Shown: in pieces, positions 1 through 7,412 of the stretch | How the letters are laid out: each line of letters starts with the position of its first letter | Position numbering within the stretch: position 1 is the stretch's first letter | DNA from: Clostridiales bacterium UBA1742 | Lineage (GTDB): Bacteria > Bacillota > Clostridia > TANB77 > CAG-508 | NCBI GenBank assembly: GCA_002314935.1 | Contig: DCHW01000065.1 | Span: 1 to 17,470 of the forward strand | Length of the DNA stretch: 17,470 bases | Direction: 5' to 3' | Made by a program: the position numbers and the translations under genes | The notes under the pieces: model-generated | Databases searched by the model: none | What the model was told of the DNA's origin: nothing | Seen by the model: only the letters and a program-made list of their open reading frames with translations

Positions 1-129
1 TTGCCTACATTTATTTTACACTTACCTTGTATAATTTAATTTTTTGTCATTTTTAGTCGTATAATTTTTATAGACATATATAAATATTTATGATATTATC
101 TTATTTAAATTCTTTCTATGAGGTTTTTT

Positions 130-703
130 ATGTCTAATAATTTTTTAAAATTCTTTTTTGTTATTCTTATTACTATTATTTTTATTTTGGTAATTTTTAC
201 TTATTATTTTACAGAAAATATTATTTCAAGTAGTGACTTAACTAATGAATTTATTTGGCCTATTCCTAACTACACAACCATAACTTCTTCATTTGGTTAT
301 AGAACAGCTCCTACAAAAGGTGCATCTACATATCATTCTGGAATTGATATAGCAGCTCCAACTGGTACAAATATATTGGCCATTTCCGATGGTACAGTAA
401 TATTTACAGGTTTTAGCGGTGCTGGTGGATATACTGTAACCATAGAAAATGAATCATATAAAGTTTCTTATTGTCACGTTTCTCCATTTTTTGTTGTTAA
501 TTTAGGGCAAAAAATATTTAAAGGAAACATTATTGCAAATGTTGGTCCCAAAAATGTTTATGGTGTTTTAAACAATCCATATAAAGATAGTAATCGGTAA
601 CCCAACAAATGGAGCAACTACAGGACCACATTTGCATTTAACAATAAAAAAAGACGGCAAAGCCGTCAATCCTTTAGATTACATATCGTCATCTTCATCA
701 TGA
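130..703 (+). CDS. M23-family zinc metallopeptidase, read through a +1 frameshift at CGG
   Basis: Peptidoglycan endopeptidase of the M23 (LytM-like) family, anchored or secreted outside the membrane. A hydrophobic segment at about residues 7-27 is followed by the M23 domain. The first zinc-binding motif is YHSGIDIAAP (H69, D73). The second, TTGPHLHL (H167, H169), lies only in the +1 frame after an in-frame CGG at 595. Dropping that C gives DSN-G-NPTNGATTGPHLHL and a 190-residue protein ending at TGA 701-703; without the shift CGG is followed at once by TAA. I chose the ATG at 130 because GAGG lies just upstream; an ATG at 118 in the same frame has no binding site. It is the only + strand gene and its last 25 bases overlap the convergent gene. 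Family call is firm; the specific substrate bond is unknown. Confidence 0.85.
595..598 (+). other. CGG +1 frameshift site in M23 peptidase
   Basis: In-frame codons read AAT CGG TAA. Skipping the C gives AAT GGT AAC (N-G-N) and opens the frame holding the HxH zinc motif. The quadruplet is CGGT. It is the only in-frame CGG in the gene; CGG triplets out of frame near 412 and 655 cause no break. Confidence 0.85.
646..667 (-). terminator. Rho-independent terminator of the - strand operon, inside the 3' end of the M23 gene
   Basis: Read on the - strand: GACGGC, loop TTT, GCCGTC, then seven T. It lies 12 bases after the stop codon of the zinc-ribbon gene, so it ends that transcript. On the + strand the same bases encode the last part of the M23 peptidase (KKDGKAVN). 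Confidence 0.85.
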
Positions 704-1134
704 TGACAATGGCTGCAATTTCCAGAGCAACTATTACCATCACAATTATCATCTCCCCAGTCCAATTCTATTTCATTATTACATTCTGGACATGTAATTT
801 CATCTGTTAAATCCTCATTATTTATCACAAATTCATTATTACAATATGGACAAGTAATTGCAAAATCACTTTCTTCATCATCTATATATAATTCTTTCTC
901 AATATTTTCTACATGATTTTCTAAATATTCAAGTTTTTCTTCTACCAATTTTTGTGTTTGTAATAATGATTTTATTTTTTTATTAACTTTTTCATCTTTA
1001 TCTTCTAATTCTTCCATATATGAATTATATAAATTAAATATTTGAAGCTTAACATATTCAAAGTCTTCTTTATTCTTTAATTTTTCTTCCAAATCATTTA
1101 ATATTTGTTTTAAACTTTCATTTAAGTTTGACAT
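679..1134 (-). CDS. CD1247-like zinc-ribbon protein with coiled-coil N-terminus
   Basis: A 151-residue acidic soluble protein resembling the family annotated in clostridia as CD1247 N-terminal domain protein; its function is unknown to me. Residues 1-80 are charged and helical, probably a coiled coil. A zinc ribbon follows, with CPYC (about residue 95) and CPEC (about residue 115) as the two cysteine pairs. The C-terminus is rich in Cys, His and Asp (CDGNSCSGNCSHCHH, then DEDDDM) and could bind further metal. It follows efp by about 20 bases and is the last gene of the run, ending just before a terminator. AAAGGA upstream of the ATG is a plausible ribosome binding site. The zinc ribbon is clear; the family name is from recognition of the overall pattern. 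Confidence 0.75.
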   Translation of the reverse strand: MSNLNESLKQILNDLEEKLKNKEDFEYVKLQIFNLYNSYMEELEDKDEKVNKKIKSLLQTQKLVEEKLEYLENHVENIEKELYIDDEESDFAITCPYCNNEFVINNEDLTDEITCPECNNEIELDWGDDNCDGNSCSGNCSHCHHDEDDDM

Positions 1135-1155
1135 TAATATTTAGAGTCCTTTCTA

Positions 1156-1725
1156 TTAAATTCTTTCCATATATTCGCCAGTTCTTGTATCTATTCTAAT
1201 TACATCATCTGTATTTACAAATAATGGAACATTAATTTTATACCCTGTTTCTAATTCAGCTGGTTTAGTTTGACCTGCTCCTGCTGTGTTTCCTGCAAAT
1301 CCTGGTTCTGTATATGTAATTTTTAATTCAACAAATATAGGTGGTTCTACAGAAAAAACTTTTCCTTTAAAAGATAAAATTTTAACTACCATATTTTCTT
1401 TTAAATAATTTAAAGTATCTCCTAAATCATTTTTATTCAATGGTATCTGATCATATGTTTCATTGTCCATAAAATAATATAATTCACCATCATTATATAA
1501 ATATTCCATATCCTTTTTTTCTATCTCTGCACCTTGTAATTTTTCTGATGGATTAAATGTTTTTTCTAAAACAGCTCCTGTTATTACATTCTTTAATTTT
1601 GTTCTTACAAATGCTGCTCCTTTTCCAGGTTTTACGTGTTGAAATTCAACTACTTTATATACTGAACCATCCATTTCAAATGTTGTTCCGTTTCTTACAT
1701 CTCCTGCCATATAAACTTCTGCCAT
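1156..1725 (-). CDS. efp: Translation elongation factor P
   Basis: EF-P binds beside the P-site tRNA and relieves ribosome stalling at polyproline stretches. The protein is 189 residues, near the usual length of about 185. It has the three beta-barrel layout: an N-terminal KOW-like domain with the tip loop HVKPGKGAAFVRTK (K35 is the position modified in other EF-Ps), a central OB domain, and a C-terminal OB domain ending in the signature DDVIRIDTRTGEYMERI. The start is supported by AAAGGGG about 8 bases upstream. No EF-P modification gene lies in the window. It has its own likely promoter after the peptidase gene. The CGG triplet near 1688 is out of frame (AAC GGA) and does not disturb translation. 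Confidence 0.97.
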   Translation of the reverse strand: MAEVYMAGDVRNGTTFEMDGSVYKVVEFQHVKPGKGAAFVRTKLKNVITGAVLEKTFNPSEKLQGAEIEKKDMEYLYNDGELYYFMDNETYDQIPLNKNDLGDTLNYLKENMVVKILSFKGKVFSVEPPIFVELKITYTEPGFAGNTAGAGQTKPAELETGYKINVPLFVNTDDVIRIDTRTGEYMERI

Positions 1726-1762
1726 AATTTTACCCCTTTTCTTTTTTTATTTTAACTATAAT

Positions 1763-1791
1763 ATTTTACTATATTTTTATTCAAAAATCAA
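1763..1791 (-). promoter_or_regulatory. Possible sigma-A promoter for efp
   Basis: On the - strand: TTGATT (1786-1791), a 17-base spacer, then TAAAAT (1763-1768), in the gap between the M24 peptidase stop and the efp start. The surroundings are so AT-rich that chance matches are common. Confidence 0.4.
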
Positions 1792-1794
1792 TAC

Positions 1795-2856
1795 TTATAT
1801 TACAATGTAATTTTTACTTGATTTTGTAAGTGGAATACATCCATCTTTTGTTACTAAAACAGTATCTTCTATTCTCACTCCATATTTACCAGGAATATAA
1901 ATTCCAGGTTCATTTGTTACTACCATATTAGTTCTTAGTATACTCTCATTTTTAGAATTTATGTAAGGAAGCTCATGAATTTCAAGTCCTACTCCATGAC
2001 CAAGTCCATGTATTAAATCATAATTATTTATTTTAAAGTCACTTTCTACAGATTGAGAAAGTGTTTTTATAGTATATCCATCCTTTATCATTTTTTCAAC
2101 AGTTAATTGATTTTTTAAAACTAAGTCATATACTTTTTTTATTTCTTCTAACATACAACCCATAAAAATTGTACGAGTCATATCTGACGCATATCCTTTA
2201 TAGGTACATCCCATATCTATTAAAATTGGATCAGACATTTTAACTTTTCTATCAGAAGGAACCCAATGCGGAATTGCCGCATTTTCTCCAACTGCAACTA
2301 TTGTATCAAAAGATACTCCATCCGCACCATGTGTTTTAAAATACATTTCAATTTCTAATGCAATTTCCTTTTCTGTCATTCCCTCTTTTATAAATCCCAA
2401 CAAATATGAAAAGCAATTATCTGTAATCTCACATGCCATTTTTATATTTTCTATCTCTTCTTCATCTTTTACCATTCTTTGCTTTTCAATTATTCCCTCT
2501 GTTTCAATTAAATTGTTTGGCTTATATTTTGATTTTATGTTTTGATATTCACTATATGTAACATATCTTTCTTCAAACCCTATATTTTCACAAAATAAAA
2601 AGAAATTTTCATAATCTTCTTTTGTAATATCTTTAAAGTTCATTACAATAATGTCATCATTTATTGTAAGAACACTATTTACAGCTTCCATATACATACT
2701 ATATGTTATAAAAATATTTTCTTTTCTTGTTAATAATAAAATGCCTTCTGAATCAATACCAGTAAGATATTTAATACTTTTAGGATTAGAAATTATCATT
2801 CCATCCATAGAACGAGCTCTAATTTTTTCTCTTAAACATCTTATTTTTTCATTCAT
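1795..2856 (-). CDS. M24B metallopeptidase (Xaa-Pro aminopeptidase/prolidase type)
   Basis: A cytoplasmic peptidase that probably removes N-terminal residues before proline or splits X-Pro dipeptides. The 353-residue length is typical of the short clostridial and bacillar forms next to efp. Residues 1-125 are the creatinase-like N-terminal domain and 130-353 the pita-bread catalytic domain. All five dinuclear-metal ligands are visible: D214 (ILIDMG), D225 (YASDMTRT), H287 (GLGHGVG), E316 (TNEPGIY) and E330 (VRIEDT). AAGAGGTG precedes the ATG. The start is 4 bases from the prepilin peptidase stop, so the two are probably co-transcribed, and the peptidase-efp pairing is common in Firmicutes. 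Aminopeptidase and dipeptidase cannot be told apart here. Confidence 0.93.
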   Translation of the reverse strand: MNEKIRCLREKIRARSMDGMIISNPKSIKYLTGIDSEGILLLTRKENIFITYSMYMEAVNSVLTINDDIIVMNFKDITKEDYENFFLFCENIGFEERYVTYSEYQNIKSKYKPNNLIETEGIIEKQRMVKDEEEIENIKMACEITDNCFSYLLGFIKEGMTEKEIALEIEMYFKTHGADGVSFDTIVAVGENAAIPHWVPSDRKVKMSDPILIDMGCTYKGYASDMTRTIFMGCMLEEIKKVYDLVLKNQLTVEKMIKDGYTIKTLSQSVESDFKINNYDLIHGLGHGVGLEIHELPYINSKNESILRTNMVVTNEPGIYIPGKYGVRIEDTVLVTKDGCIPLTKSSKNYIVI

Positions 2857-2860
2857 AAAA

Positions 2861-3618
2861 TCACCTCTTATTTAATCCTAATGTAAATACAGTTATAAGT
2901 ATATCAAATAATATATTAAATGGGACAAAAATTGTTATTAAAGCTGAAATAACTATAAATGGCCCAAAAGCCATATATTGGCTTGCATTTTTGCTTCTAC
3001 AAATTACCAATAGCATTCCTATTACTGCTCCCAGTAAAAATGCAATAACCGAAATTAAAATTATATTTGTGAAGCCAAAATACAACCCCATAGCTCCCAT
3101 TAATTTAACATCTCCGAAGTCCCATTGCTTCTTTACCTGAGATTAAGCCTCCGAATTAATGTTATAGCTAGAAAAACTCCTCCACCTACTAACATACCAT
3201 ATAACATATCTAACGACATGTTTATATTAGAAAAACCATATATAAAAGTAAATACTAGTCCTATTTCAAACATCAATAGTGTTAATCTATTTGGTATAAT
3301 TTGTATTTTTAAATCCACCATAAAAGCACATGCAAGCATAGGTACAAGTATAATATATTTAATTAAGTCAATATTTTTTATTAACCCTGTAGTATCAATT
3401 CCAAATTTATATAATAATCCTACATATACAATTGCAATTCCAAATATTAGTATATAATTTGGCAAATTATTTTTACTATATTTTTTTAAAGATTTTTTAT
3501 CAAAAATTTTTTTCTCATCTATAAAACATTTAGAGCAGTAATCAATAAATTGTCCTATTATTCCTCCAAATACTAATACTCCAACATAATATAATATATG
3601 TATATCATTAAAATACAT
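2861..3618 (-). CDS. Prepilin peptidase (A24), read through two +1 frameshifts at CGG
   Basis: A membrane aspartyl protease of the type IV prepilin peptidase family, which cuts (and in some members methylates) prepilin-like leaders. With both shifts the product is 251 residues with several membrane segments. The two catalytic aspartates are D102 (FMVDLKIQIIPN) and D169 (GLGDVKLMGA); the second lies in the family GxGD motif and its Gly168 is created by the second shift. The first shift makes Gly156 (ITLI-G-GLISG). The conserved AFGPFI stretch follows near residue 215. ATG 3618 is chosen because GGGAG lies just upstream, overlapping the yqeG stop; an in-frame ATG at 3693 lies inside yqeG. No pilin or secretion ATPase genes are nearby, so its substrate is unknown. 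Without shifting the protein would lack a catalytic residue. Confidence 0.88.
3113..3116 (-). other. CGG +1 frameshift site 2 in prepilin peptidase
   Basis: Codons in the once-shifted frame read GGA CTT CGG AGA TGT TAA. Skipping the C gives GGA CTT GGA GAT GTT (G-L-G-D-V), exactly the catalytic GxGD motif. The quadruplet is CGGA. The site is 12 codons after site 1, and both shifts are needed. Confidence 0.92.
3150..3153 (-). other. CGG +1 frameshift site 1 in prepilin peptidase
   Basis: In-frame codons read TTA ATT CGG AGG CTT and stop five codons later. Skipping the C gives TTA ATT GGA GGC TTA (L-I-G-G-L), the start of the glycine-rich loop before GxGD. The quadruplet is CGGA. Confidence 0.88.
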
Positions 3619-3620
3619 TT

Positions 3621-4122
3621 TTATCTCCCGTTTCTTTTTAAATATTTTTTTATAATAATTTTTTCCAATGGTCTTTTTAATTTTGTAAACCAAATATCTC
3701 TTTTATCTAATGGCTTAGTTAAAATAGTATACATTTTCATTCTGTTGCCGTCCAAATACATCTGTAAAAATTTGGTCTCCTACAACACCTATTTTTTTGC
3801 TATCATTAATATTCAACATTTTCATTGCCTTACGAAATCCACTTTTACATGGTTTTTTAGCAAAATTTATGTATTGTAAATTCAAATAAGAAGCTACTTT
3901 GGTTACCTTTTCTATTTTATTAGTATTAGATAATATGCATAATTTAATATTATTATTCTTCATTTCATTTGCCCATTCATCAAGCCCAAATAAAATATTC
4001 TTATCTAAATCAATTAATGTATTATCAACATCCAATATTAAAGCTTCTATATTTTTTTCTTTTAAATTATCACTTTTTATTTCTTTGACATTTGTTAAAT
4101 ATTCATCTGGATAAAAAATCAT
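3621..4122 (-). CDS. yqeG: YqeG-family HAD phosphatase (HAD IIIA), read through a +1 frameshift at CGG
   Basis: A small HAD-superfamily phosphatase of the YqeG type, related to phosphatidylglycerophosphatase GEP4; the bacterial substrate is uncertain. HAD motif I is LILDVDNTLIDLD (D31, D33), motif II is the SNTN region near residue 85, and motif IV is GVVGDQIFTDVFGG. The second Gly of VFGG (residue 125) comes from a CGG shift at 3747-3750; after it the frame continues with NRMKMYTIL and ends at 3621, for 166 residues, the usual family size. The unshifted frame stops early at 3715. ATG 4122 has GGAGGAAG upstream and follows a good promoter; an in-frame ATG at 4173 lies upstream of that promoter's likely start. 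The shifted stop overlaps the binding site of the next gene, suggesting translational coupling. Confidence 0.9.
3747..3750 (-). other. CGG +1 frameshift site in yqeG
   Basis: In-frame codons read TTT GGA CGG CAA CAG. Skipping the C gives TTT GGA GGC AAC AGA (F-G-G-N-R), the expected continuation of the HAD motif IV region. The quadruplet is CGGC. Confidence 0.9.
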
Positions 4123-4141
4123 TTTCTTCCTCCACACCAAT

Positions 4142-4170
4142 ATATTATCAATACTAAAAAGAAATGTCAA
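4142..4170 (-). promoter_or_regulatory. Sigma-A promoter for the yqeG operon
   Basis: On the - strand: consensus TTGACA (4165-4170), a 17-base spacer, then TAATAT (4142-4147), about 20 bases before the yqeG start. It lies in the 88-base gap after sleB, so yqeG, the prepilin peptidase, and perhaps later genes can be transcribed apart from sleB. Confidence 0.7.
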
Positions 4171-4210
4171 CATTGGTTTTAGAAAATCTTGTCAATTAAA
4201 ATATGAATTT

Positions 4211-4895
4211 TTATTTGCAAAATCTATGATTTCCTATCGTTACTGTTACTGGTCTTGACCAAATCCATTTACTAGTAGCAGTATTTGGATTAAAATAATA
4301 AATCGCACCATATGTTGGATCCCAACCATTTATAGCATCTTGTGCAGCTTTTTTAGCAGTTTCATTTGGTGTTAAATTAATTTGACCATCAGCTACAACT
4401 GAAAACGCACCACTTTCATAAATTACTCCTGCTATTGTATTAGGAAAAGAAGAACTTCTTACTCTGTTTAATACAACTGCTGCAACAGCTACTTGTCCCT
4501 TATATGGTTCACCTCTACTTTCAGCATATACTAATTGGGCAAGCAAATTAACATCTGAGTTAGAACTACTCGTAGAAGAATTTGTAGTTGTCGAAAAAAT
4601 TCCCATTGCTTCTAATGTTTTAGGTCCTGCAATTCCGATCAACAGCAAGTCCATTTTTTGATTGAAACCATTTTACTGCTTCAAGTGTTTTAGATCCAAA
4701 AATGCCATCTACTTCGCCACTATAATATCCCCATCTTTTTAACTTTGTTTGTATCTGTTTTACCTCATCACTATTAGATCCATATTTAGATAAGGCATAA
4801 CTGGAATTACTGTCACTTCTAAAAAACACATTATATGTTATATAAGTAATACTTACTGCAATTAACAAACTTATTAATAAAATTCTTTTTTTCAT
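4211..4895 (-). CDS. sleB: SleB-like cell wall hydrolase, read through a +1 frameshift at CGG
   Basis: A spore-cortex-type lytic enzyme. A signal or anchor segment (about residues 4-20, after MKKR) is followed by a peptidoglycan-binding domain (about 38-95) and the hydrolase_2 domain (about 110-227) with AQLVYAESRGEPYKGQ holding the catalytic glutamate. The frame breaks inside the binding domain: GLAVD-CGG must lose its C to read GLAVDGIAGPKTLEAMG, a typical second half of the repeat (the first half has VDGIFGSKTLEAV). The shifted product is 227 residues; unshifted translation stops six codons on. The binding site GGTGG lies 7 bases before the ATG and is also the 3' arm of the terminator hairpin after fhs. 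SleB versus a vegetative CwlJ-like enzyme is inferred only from architecture and from spoIIP in the same window. Confidence 0.88.
4634..4637 (-). other. CGG +1 frameshift site in sleB
   Basis: In-frame codons read GTT GAT CGG AAT TGC. Skipping the C gives GTT GAT GGA ATT GCA (V-D-G-I-A), matching the VDGIFG of the other half of the same binding domain. The quadruplet is CGGA. Confidence 0.9.
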
Positions 4896-4942
4896 AAAAA
4901 AACCACCTTTTAAAAATTATTTTTTCCAAAGGTAGTTTTTTT
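4896..4942. terminator. Bidirectional terminator after fhs, carrying the sleB ribosome binding site
   Basis: Complementary arms (AAACTACCTTT and AAAGGTGGTTT on the - strand, with one G-U pair) flanked by A and T runs form a hairpin followed by seven T in either direction. On the - strand it starts 5 bases after the fhs stop. Its 3' arm, AAAGGTGG, is also the only binding site for sleB, so a transcript running in from fhs would hide the sleB start. Confidence 0.8.
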
Positions 4943-4947
4943 ATACT

Positions 4948-6609
4948 TTAGAATATTCCTACAATATTTCCATCTTCTGCAACATCAATTTCTTCTGCTG
5001 CTGGTTTTTTAGGTAATCCTGGCATTGTAAATATATTTCCTGTCAATACTACTATAAAACCTGCTCCACTTTTTAAAATTACATCTCTTACATGTATTTT
5101 AAATGAATTATCACATAATAAATTTTTAGCATCATCAGAAAGTGAATATTGTGTTTTTGCAATACAAATTGGTAAATTTCCATATCCTTTTTTCTCTAAA
5201 TTAATTATTTTTTCTTTTGATTCATCTAAAAATTCAACACTTTCAGCTCCATAAATATTTTTAGCAACTTTATTTATTTTTTCTTCTATTGAATCTTCAA
5301 TATTATAAATATAGTTAAATTCACTTGGATTTTCAGTTAATTCAACTACCTTTTGAGCTAAATCTGTTGCTCCTTCTCCGCCTTTTTCCCAAGCTTCACA
5401 TAAACTCATTTTTATTCCTAAATCATTTAATTTTACTTCCAAATAATTAATTTCATTATCTGAATCTGTAATATATTTATTAATTGCAACTATTACATTT
5501 AATCCAAATTTATCTTTTAAATTTTCAATGTGCTTTTCTAAATTATGTATTCCTTTTTCTAATGCATGTATATTTTCTTCTTTTATAGTATCTATATCTG
5601 CTCCCCCATGATATTTCAAAGCTTTTATTGTTGCAACACAAACAACTGCATCTGGTGGTTTCGGTAAAGCTCTACATTTAATATTTAAAAACTTTTCAGC
5701 TCCTAAATCAGCACCAAATCCTGCCTCTGTTATTGTATAATCTGCTAATTTCATTGCAAGTTTTGTTGCAATAATACTATTACATCCATGTGCAATATTT
5801 GCAAACGGACCACCATGAATTATTGCTGGAGTATTTTCTAATGTTTGTACTAAATTAGGTTGTATTGCATCTTTTAATAAAACTGTCATTGCACCTTCTG
5901 CTTTTAAATCTTTTGCCTTAATTTCTTTTCCTTCTTTAGTATATCCAACAACAATATTTCCAATTCTTTGTTTTAAATCATTAATGTCATTTGCTAAACA
6001 GAATATGGCCATTATTTCAGATGCAACTGTTATATCAAATCCATCTTCCCTTGGTACAGCATTTTTTTCTCCTGATAATGCAATTTCAACTTTTCTTAAA
6101 GCTCTATCATTTAAATCAACACACCTTTTCCAAATCACCTTATCAAACCCAAGCTCATTTCCCTGAAAAATATGATTATCTATCATTGCAGATAATAAAT
6201 TATTTGCAGATGTTATTGCATGTATATCACCTGTAAAATGTAAATTTATATCTTCCATTGGAGCTACTTGTACACAGCCTCCACCAGTTGCTCCTCCTTT
6301 AATTCCAAATACAGGTCCCAAAGAAGGTTCTCTTAAAGCTAATATGGCATTTTTGTTTATTTTAGAAAGTCCATCAGCCAATCCAATAGAAATTGTTGTT
6401 TTTCCTTCTCCTAAAGGAGTTGGATTAATAGCTGTAACTAATATTAATTTTCCATCTTTTTTATCTTTTAAATTTTCATATACATTAGAAGATATTTTTG
6501 CCTTATATTTTCCATATAGTTCCAAATTTTCTTCATCTATTCCCACTTTTTTTGCTATATCGGTTATTTTTTCTAACTTAGCAGACCTTGCAATTTCAAT
6601 ATCTTTCAT
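4948..6609 (-). CDS. fhs: Formate-tetrahydrofolate ligase
   Basis: Joins formate to tetrahydrofolate using ATP, giving 10-formyl-THF for purine, formyl-Met and one-carbon metabolism; it is also part of the Wood-Ljungdahl methyl branch. The protein is 553 residues, near the usual 556. The nucleotide loop TPLGEGKTT is at about residues 64-72. Other family stretches are LREPSLGPVFGIKGGATGGG, GGPFANIAHGCNS and the C-terminal FTMPGLPKKPAAEEID. I place the start at ATG 6609 because AGAGGTG sits 6 bases upstream; a GTG at 6618 in the same frame overlaps that site. It follows xseB closely and ends at a terminator. No other Wood-Ljungdahl genes are visible, so an acetogenic role cannot be claimed. Confidence 0.97.
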   Translation of the reverse strand: MKDIEIARSAKLEKITDIAKKVGIDEENLELYGKYKAKISSNVYENLKDKKDGKLILVTAINPTPLGEGKTTISIGLADGLSKINKNAILALREPSLGPVFGIKGGATGGGCVQVAPMEDINLHFTGDIHAITSANNLLSAMIDNHIFQGNELGFDKVIWKRCVDLNDRALRKVEIALSGEKNAVPREDGFDITVASEIMAIFCLANDINDLKQRIGNIVVGYTKEGKEIKAKDLKAEGAMTVLLKDAIQPNLVQTLENTPAIIHGGPFANIAHGCNSIIATKLAMKLADYTITEAGFGADLGAEKFLNIKCRALPKPPDAVVCVATIKALKYHGGADIDTIKEENIHALEKGIHNLEKHIENLKDKFGLNVIVAINKYITDSDNEINYLEVKLNDLGIKMSLCEAWEKGGEGATDLAQKVVELTENPSEFNYIYNIEDSIEEKINKVAKNIYGAESVEFLDESKEKIINLEKKGYGNLPICIAKTQYSLSDDAKNLLCDNSFKIHVRDVILKSGAGFIVVLTGNIFTMPGLPKKPAAEEIDVAEDGNIVGIF

Positions 6610-6635
6610 ATTTTTCACCTCTATTTAATATGTTT

Positions 6636-6860
6636 TTAAAATTCTTCTTCAGCAATTTCTCCATTATCATTATTAATTAAAAGAGTTATTTTTTTCTCTG
6701 CATTTTCTAAAAATTGATTAGCTTTTTTTGATAATTCCATTCCTTCTTCAAATTTTTTTATCGAATCATCTAAATTTAATTCACCCTTTTCTAATTCTTC
6801 AACAATCTGTTCTAAATTTTTCATTGTTTCTTCAAATGTTAATTCTTCTTTTTTTTGCAT
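6636..6860 (-). CDS. xseB: Exodeoxyribonuclease VII small subunit
   Basis: Several copies of this short coiled-coil protein bind the XseA tail to form exonuclease VII, which degrades single-stranded DNA from both ends. The 74-residue length and the pattern LTFEETMKNLEQIVEELEKGELNLDDSIKKFEEGM are typical. AAGGAGG lies upstream of the ATG. It is separated from xseA by one gene for a secreted protein, a less common arrangement than direct adjacency. Confidence 0.94.
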   Translation of the reverse strand: MQKKEELTFEETMKNLEQIVEELEKGELNLDDSIKKFEEGMELSKKANQFLENAEKKITLLINNDNGEIAEEEF

Positions 6861-6878
6861 AAACTCATTACCTCCTTA

Positions 6879-7394
6879 CTAATATGTACAAGCACCTGTT
6901 TCAATATTAACTTTGCATCTTTCTATTTCATAAGTAGTAGCACTATCTCTTATACTTACAATATAATTACCGTTTTCATCAATATAATCATTTTCATCAA
7001 TTGTAAAATAAACTGTACTATCTTCACCCCAATTATTTTTTACAATTTCAACTGCTTTTTCTCTATTATTTGTTGCATTTTTATAAGTTTCAAAATCGAT
7101 TTCTTCTGTTGTATTAAGTTCTTCAGTTTCTCTATTAGTCTGTACATTATAATTTGTATTTTCATTTGTTACATTCTCTTCAATGTTTTGAACTTCATTA
7201 TTTAATTCATCCGTATCATTATTCAAAACGTTTAAATTTGAAGTTTCTATTTGATTATCATTTATTGAAACTAGTTTAATTGTTAATATTAGCATTAATG
7301 CAAATAGCACTCCAAAAGCTAACATAATTGTTATTTGCTTACTCTTTTGTTTTTCTTTTAATCTTTTTCTTGTTCTGTTTCTTCTTTCATCCAT
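6879..7394 (-). CDS. Hypothetical single-pass membrane protein with exported C-terminal domain
   Basis: I do not recognise this 171-residue protein. It has a strongly basic cytoplasmic N-terminus (RRNRTRKRLKEKQKSK), one membrane segment at about residues 23-43, a low-complexity Asn/Glu/Thr linker (about 45-100), and a compact C-terminal domain of about 65 residues with REKAVEIVKNNWGEDSTVYF and YIVSIRDSATTYEIERCKV. The last part, with a predicted alternation of helix and strands, resembles PepSY-like or YpmB-like exported domains, but this is only a shape resemblance. Two cysteines near the end (CKVNIETGAC) could form a disulfide outside the cell. It sits between xseA and xseB and is probably co-transcribed, without any evident functional link. 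Confidence 0.7.
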   Translation of the reverse strand: MDERRNRTRKRLKEKQKSKQITIMLAFGVLFALMLILTIKLVSINDNQIETSNLNVLNNDTDELNNEVQNIEENVTNENTNYNVQTNRETEELNTTEEIDFETYKNATNNREKAVEIVKNNWGEDSTVYFTIDENDYIDENGNYIVSIRDSATTYEIERCKVNIETGACTY

Positions 7395-7412
7395 ATTTTA
7401 TCCTCTTTCTTA

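Noticed and set aside
31..65. TATAAT boxes at 31-36 and 60-65 as promoters for the M23 gene
   Set aside because: No -35 box with suitable spacing; in such AT-rich sequence TATAAT is expected by chance.
2651..2875. Open frames on the + strand opposite - strand genes (for example 2651-2875, 3125-3457, 6344-6628, 6855-7205, 10497-10784)
   Set aside because: They are low-complexity, hydrophobic antisense shadows of well-supported genes, without binding sites or recognisable domains.
3619..3693. An N-terminal extension of prepilin peptidase from ATG 3693
   Set aside because: It overlaps the shifted yqeG coding sequence and has no binding site, while ATG 3618 has GGGAG in place.
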